This document shows positions 5,550-8,412 of a DNA stretch of 8,412 nucleotides, piece after piece. The translations under genes and the position numbers were made by a program. Numbering within the stretch: the stretch's first letter is position 1; every line of letters starts with the position of its first letter. Below the pieces are notes generated by a model. It did not search any database and was not told the DNA's origin. It worked only from the letters and a program-made list of their open reading frames with translations. This DNA comes from Candidatus Omnitrophota bacterium (GTDB lineage Bacteria > Hinthialibacterota > Hinthialibacteria > OLB16): contig JACKFH010000082.1 in assembly GCA_020632575.1 (NCBI GenBank), forward strand, positions 1 to 8,412, read 5' to 3'.

Positions 5550-7046
5550 ATGGTTGAAGACACAAATGTCGATCCGGTGGAGTTGCCTCTAGTTGGAAAT
5601 ATCGATGAAGAGGCGCTTATGGAGGAGAAGGCCTTTCTGGCCGAGGCGGACCGTCGCGGTCTTGCGGCGAGGTTGGCGGCTTACACCAAGCTCTCCGGCC
5701 CGGGGTGGTTGCAGGGGGCGATGACTCTGGGGGGAGGCTCGGCGGCCTCGTCGCTTTTGCTCGGGACGCTCGCTGGCTACAAATTCCTTTGGGTCCAACC
5801 TCTGGCCCTTATCACCGGCATCATCATGCTCATGGCGATTAGCCACTTGACACTCTCCATCAAGACGCGCCCCTTTGAGGCGATGTCCAAATACACTCAC
5901 CCGGTCTTCGCCTGGGGATGGGCGTTGGCAAGCCTCCTCGCCAGCATTGTCTGGTGTTTTCCGCAATTCAGCCTCGCGGAATCCGTGGTTCGAGACATTG
6001 CGGGACAGATGGGATACCCAGCCTCTCAAGGTCTAACTTGGGGCTCCTCGTTTATCATCCTGGCCTTCACTCTATTCATCACTCTGAACTACGGTAAGAG
6101 CCTGGGTTGGATCAAAAAGTACGAATTGGCGCTGAAACTGATGGTCGCGATGATCATCATTTCCTTCTTCATTGTCATTATCAAAGTCGATGTCGACTGG
6201 GGGAAAGTGGCTGGCGGTTTATTTGGGTTCGCGATGCCGCAAACCGCCAATGAAATCGGGGTCGTTATTTCCGCCTTCGCCACTGCGGTCGGAATCAACA
6301 TGACCTTCCTCCTCCCTTACAGTCTCCTGGCCAAAGGTTGGGAGAAGGAGCATAGAGGTTTGGCCAAATTCGACCTTTGGACGGGCCTGCTCATTCCTTT
6401 CGTTTTCGCCACCTCTCTCGTTGTGATCGTTTCGGCGGTCATGCTCCATGGCAACTTCGATATCGCGACCAAGAAACCCAACGCGGTCGACTTGGCGGTG
6501 ACTCTCGAGCCGCTATTCGGACCAGTCGCTAGCCATTTTATTTTTGGACTCGGCATCCTTGGGATGACCATCAGCACCATCACTCTCCTGATGTTGGTTT
6601 CCGGTTTCATCGTAAGCGAAATCTCCGGCGGTGAGTCTCGGAGGTACTTTTTGGTCGGCGCCATGCTTCCCGCGGTCGGCGTCCTTGGACCCGGAATCTG
6701 GTCGAAATATGGATTCTGGATGGCGGTTCCAACCTCCAATATCTGTTTCTTCTTGATGCCGATCGCCTACATGGCTTTTCTGATCATGATGAATCGGAAG
6801 GGCTTGCTTGGTTCCGAGATGCCGACCGGCGGCAGACGGATCTTGTGGAACATCGCGATGTTAATGGTTTTGGTCATTGTCACCTTTGGCGGTTTCTACA
6901 AGGTGCTCTTCGGACTCGACGAGGGTGCGGGTTGGGGAGTTGGAAACTGGGGGCTTTGGTCCTGGCTTTACGTGGTGGTGATGGCTGTCTTCTTCATCTG
7001 GGGATTTTTGGTTTGGGCGAAACCGCCGCGTGAGGAGACCGCCTAG
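5550..7046 (+). CDS. Nramp-fold transporter-like membrane protein with altered metal site
   Basis: This 498-residue protein has an acidic cytosolic N-terminus (1-45) and about 11-12 membrane helices. Helix 1 lines up without gaps with canonical Nramp/MntH: GP at 50-51, then positions 61-64, then GYKFLWV (76-82) matching GYQLLWV. Where Nramp proteins carry the metal-binding DPGN, this one has GGGS (61-64). In helix 6 (about 236-260) the canonical MPH becomes LPY (255-257). The Asp, Asn and Met metal ligands are therefore absent, although the fold looks intact, and transport of Mn2+ or Fe2+ is doubtful. Similar sequences are usually annotated as Nramp-family divalent metal transporters. The start at 5550 has a strong GGAGGA site (5538-5543) 6 nt upstream; an out-of-frame ATG at 5546 yields only a 3-codon peptide. 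It follows the ABC ATPase gene by 94 nt on the same strand. The substrate is unknown; an organic or non-transition-metal cargo is a guess. Confidence 0.8.
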   Translation: MVEDTNVDPVELPLVGNIDEEALMEEKAFLAEADRRGLAARLAAYTKLSGPGWLQGAMTLGGGSAASSLLLGTLAGYKFLWVQPLALITGIIMLMAISHLTLSIKTRPFEAMSKYTHPVFAWGWALASLLASIVWCFPQFSLAESVVRDIAGQMGYPASQGLTWGSSFIILAFTLFITLNYGKSLGWIKKYELALKLMVAMIIISFFIVIIKVDVDWGKVAGGLFGFAMPQTANEIGVVISAFATAVGINMTFLLPYSLLAKGWEKEHRGLAKFDLWTGLLIPFVFATSLVVIVSAVMLHGNFDIATKKPNAVDLAVTLEPLFGPVASHFIFGLGILGMTISTITLLMLVSGFIVSEISGGESRRYFLVGAMLPAVGVLGPGIWSKYGFWMAVPTSNICFFLMPIAYMAFLIMMNRKGLLGSEMPTGGRRILWNIAMLMVLVIVTFGGFYKVLFGLDEGAGWGVGNWGLWSWLYVVVMAVFFIWGFLVWAKPPREETA

Positions 7047-7057
7047 GTGGGATTCGG

Positions 7058-7073
7058 ACGACCAAATGGTCGT
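7058..7073. repeat. Perfect inverted repeat upstream of the toxin-antitoxin operon
   Basis: ACGACCA (7058-7064) and TGGTCGT (7067-7073) form a perfect 7-bp inverted repeat with a 2-nt centre. It lies 11 nt after the transporter stop and touches the predicted -35 TTGCGA (7073-7078). It could be a second operator or a weak 3' hairpin of the transporter gene (6-bp stem, AAAT loop); there is no T-run after it. Confidence 0.45.
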
Positions 7074-7102
7074 TGCGACCGGATATACAAATCTTGTATA
7101 CT
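7073..7102 (+). promoter_or_regulatory. Promoter with palindromic operator of the toxin-antitoxin operon
   Basis: A candidate promoter is TTGCGA (7073-7078), an 18-bp spacer and TATACT (7097-7102, 5 of 6 matches). A perfect palindrome, TATACAA-ATC-TTGTATA (7084-7100), fills the spacer and covers the first bases of the -10. Ribbon-helix-helix antitoxins bind such palindromes as dimers and repress their own operons, so this is the likely autoregulatory site. The promoter calls are by eye; the palindrome is directly visible. Confidence 0.55.
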
Positions 7103-7127
7103 CTCTGGTGAGATCCAGGAGTGAATG

Positions 7128-7379
7128 ATGAGTAACGTGACGGTCAACCTATCGTTCCAAAAAACGCTGCTCGAGGAGATCGACGCGGAAGCGAAACGGG
7201 AATCTCGGTCGCGCTCGGAGTTGTTGCGGGAAGCCGCAAGGCAGTATATTCGTCGTCAGCGGCTGTGGGAGGACGCTTTTGCGCTAGGGGACCGCCAGAC
7301 GGCGCGTCTCGGCCTGACCGAAAGCGACGTGGCGGAAGAAATCAAAAAGGTCAGAGAGCACCGACGAGTCGGCAAGTGA
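7128..7379 (+). CDS. Ribbon-helix-helix antitoxin of a PIN-type toxin-antitoxin pair
   Basis: The product is 83 residues. The N-terminal 43 residues fit a ribbon-helix-helix fold: a beta strand with alternating pattern (VTVNLSF, 4-10), helix A (12-25), a turn at SRSRS, and helix B ending in RQYIRRQR. This domain dimerises and binds DNA. The C-terminal part (44-83), with GLTESDVAEEIKKVREHR, is typical of antitoxins that wrap and inhibit PIN toxins. Two ATGs are adjacent, at 7125 and 7128. I prefer 7128 because the AGGAG site (7117-7121) is 6 nt from it and only 3 nt from 7125. The gene overlaps the toxin by 4 bp (GTGA), the usual antitoxin-first, translationally coupled order. Repression of its own promoter through the 7084-7100 palindrome is inferred. 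The family is often loosely called VapB- or CopG-like. Confidence 0.88.
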   Translation: MSNVTVNLSFQKTLLEEIDAEAKRESRSRSELLREAARQYIRRQRLWEDAFALGDRQTARLGLTESDVAEEIKKVREHRRVGK

Positions 7380-7780
7380 GAATCGTTTGTGACACGAACG
7401 TTATCGTTTCGGGTCTTCTTTTTGGCGGCAAGGCCCGAGACATCCTGTCGAGAATCGCACGCGGCCAAATAACCAACCATACCTCCAGGATCTTGTTAAG
7501 CGAGCTAGAGGAAGTCCTGTCCAGACCGAAGTTCGGCCTCCAACCCGAGCAGGCGATTCACCTCATCTCCTTGGTGAGGGACACATTCGATATCGTCCAT
7601 CCAAAGCAATCCGTTTCAACGGTTCGCGCCGATCCCGACGATGACGAAGTCGTGGCCGTCGCGATTGAGTCCGGCTCCGAATACATTGTGTCGGGTGACA
7701 ACCACCTGCTTGATTTGAGGAACTGGGACCAGATCTCGATCCTCTCTCCCGCCGAGTTCTTGCGGAAAGTTGACGAATAA
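7376..7780 (+). CDS. PIN-domain ribonuclease toxin (PIN_3/COG1569-like)
   Basis: The product is 134 residues from the GTG at 7376, which overlaps the antitoxin stop. The frame is open further upstream to 7265, but the PIN domain begins exactly at this GTG (residues read MRIVCDTNVIVSGLLFGG), so longer versions are wrong. Acidic residues of the PIN active site are present: Asp6 in CDTN, Glu43 or a neighbour in SELEEVLSRPKF, Asp86/Asp89 in DPDDDE, and Asp108 in VSGDNHLL. Such proteins are Mg2+-dependent endoribonucleases that cleave tRNA, rRNA or mRNA and arrest growth when freed from the antitoxin. The DTNVIVSGLLFGGKARDIL start and the SRPKF motif are typical of the group annotated as 'putative toxin-antitoxin system toxin component, PIN family'. 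The active site looks intact, so it is likely functional. The target RNA is unknown. Confidence 0.9.
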   Translation: MRIVCDTNVIVSGLLFGGKARDILSRIARGQITNHTSRILLSELEEVLSRPKFGLQPEQAIHLISLVRDTFDIVHPKQSVSTVRADPDDDEVVAVAIESGSEYIVSGDNHLLDLRNWDQISILSPAEFLRKVDE

Positions 7781-7841
7781 TCCAATGAGAGGATTTCATA
7801 CGACTATTGAAGGAAGAAGATCGAGGCGAGGCAAATGGCGG

Positions 7842-7857
7842 CAACCTCCACAGGTTG
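7842..7857 (+). repeat. Small hairpin just upstream of the glycosyltransferase start
   Basis: CAACCT (7842-7847) and AGGTTG (7852-7857) form a perfect 6-bp stem with a CCAC loop, 13 nt before the ATG at 7871. It would lie in the leader if that ATG is used, or in the coding region if the in-frame ATG at 7835 is used. No convincing promoter is seen in the 90-nt gap 7781-7870. Confidence 0.35.
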
Positions 7858-7870
7858 GAAATCTAATCCG

Positions 7871-8412
7871 ATGAAAGTCCTCATCCTTGGGTATGAACTC
7901 CCTCCCATCGGGGGCGGAACCGGACAGGCTCTGCTTCGTCTGGTGGAGGAATGGAAACGGTTTCCGGAGACGGAGATCGAAGTCTGGACGGCGCGTCCGC
8001 CCAAGGGTTTTTCTCGCGACCTACCCGAGGGGGTGATCGTTCGCGAATTCCGCTGTCTTAAAAAACGGATTCACTTCTGGCGAGGGATCGAACAGTTTAT
8101 TTTGCTGTGGAGATGTTGGCGGGAGACTCTCGGCGATAGTCCGCCCCCCGATGTTGTATTGGTTTGGGGGGGATGGCCGCTCGGTCTCCTTCTTCTGGGC
8201 CGCATTGGCAGGTTTCCCTCGGTGGTGGCGCTGCGAGGTTCGGATGTTCCCGGCTTCAACGCACGGACATCCGGGGGGATTTGGAGGATGCTTGCGGGAA
8301 AGGTCTGGGAACGAGCCTCGGCGGTCACCGCCAACAGCCCGGCGCTGGCCGCGCTCGCGATGAGGACCGCGCCGGATCTCCAAATCGAGATCATCCCCAA
8401 CGGAGTCAATTT
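7871..8412 (+). CDS. Glycosyltransferase, GT4/GT-B type, N-terminal part (3' partial)
   Basis: The frame stays open from 7871 to the window end (180 complete codons), so the C-terminal half is missing. The start MKVLILGYELPPIGGGTGQA is a classic GT4 N-terminal Rossmann strand with a Gly-rich loop (14-18). Later come a DVVLVWGGWPLGL strand (94-106), VVALRGSDVPG (118-128), and VTANSPALAALA followed by IEIIPNGVN (176-180), the hinge region before the donor-binding domain in GT4 enzymes. It should transfer a sugar from a nucleotide donor to a lipid-linked or polysaccharide acceptor at the cytosolic face of the membrane, e.g. in exopolysaccharide or O-antigen synthesis; the sugar cannot be told. 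The start is ambiguous: the ATG at 7871 matches the family N-terminus, while an in-frame ATG at 7835 has a better ribosome site (GAGG, 7823-7826) and adds 12 residues. It may begin a polysaccharide gene cluster beyond the window. Confidence 0.88.
   Translation, partial: MKVLILGYELPPIGGGTGQALLRLVEEWKRFPETEIEVWTARPPKGFSRDLPEGVIVREFRCLKKRIHFWRGIEQFILLWRCWRETLGDSPPPDVVLVWGGWPLGLLLLGRIGRFPSVVALRGSDVPGFNARTSGGIWRMLAGKVWERASAVTANSPALAALAMRTAPDLQIEIIPNGVN

Noticed and set aside
4628..5563. Antisense open frame (311 codons, - strand) opposite the ABC ATPase
   Set aside because: The + strand has every ABC motif intact; the antisense translation is His/Arg-rich with no domain pattern.
7265..7375. Longer toxin frame starting at an ATG at 7265
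   Set aside because: It overlaps the antitoxin gene in another frame and adds Arg-rich sequence before the PIN domain, which begins at the GTG at 7376.
8021..8409. Two - strand open frames at the right end (120 and 112 codons)
   Set aside because: Both are opposite the clearly recognisable glycosyltransferase and show no domain features.

Overview
The window is gene-dense, moderately GC-rich (by eye) bacterial DNA with ten protein-coding genes, two of them cut by the window edges. Two genes carry lipobox signal peptides, which suggests a Gram-negative-type envelope. Shine-Dalgarno sites are common, and GTG starts appear where genes overlap by 4 bp. Nothing fixes the taxon. The combination of a PhnP-like metallo-hydrolase, an aberrant Nramp-like transporter and a PIN toxin would suit an uncultured environmental lineage (PVC-like or a similar deep branch), but that is a weak inference. 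I saw no rRNA, tRNA, CRISPR array, insertion sequence or phage gene. No stretch longer than about 150 bases lacks a gene.

Region 1 (1-2756, + strand) is a tight cluster: the C-terminal part of a xylose-isomerase-like TIM-barrel sugar isomerase/epimerase, a cytosolic alpha/beta hydrolase, and a lipid-anchored DUF900-type alpha/beta hydrolase. Spacings are 3 nt and a 4-bp overlap, so co-transcription is likely. Region 2 (2757-4076, + strand) holds a complete metallo-beta-lactamase-fold hydrolase joined by an ATGA overlap to a 91-residue lipoprotein. A convergent three-helix membrane protein (4081-4362, - strand) ends 4 nt away, and both stop codons lie within one 26-nt inverted-repeat element.

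Region 3 (4363-7046) starts with a divergent promoter region. A near-consensus promoter for the small membrane gene overlaps a perfect TATAAT for a solo OppD/DppD-type ABC ATPase that has almost no leader. Next comes a 498-residue transporter of the Nramp fold whose metal-binding signatures are replaced (DPGN by GGGS; MPH by LPY). Region 4 (7047-7780) is a compact toxin-antitoxin module: a ribbon-helix-helix antitoxin and a PIN-domain RNase toxin overlapping by 4 bp, preceded by two perfect inverted repeats that sit on the predicted -35 and -10. Region 5 (7871 to the end) is the N-terminal 180 residues of a GT4-type glycosyltransferase.

No wholly unknown multi-gene system is evident. The strongest leads are the Nramp-fold protein without the metal ligands, the two-palindrome control region of the toxin-antitoxin operon, and the overlapping divergent promoters.
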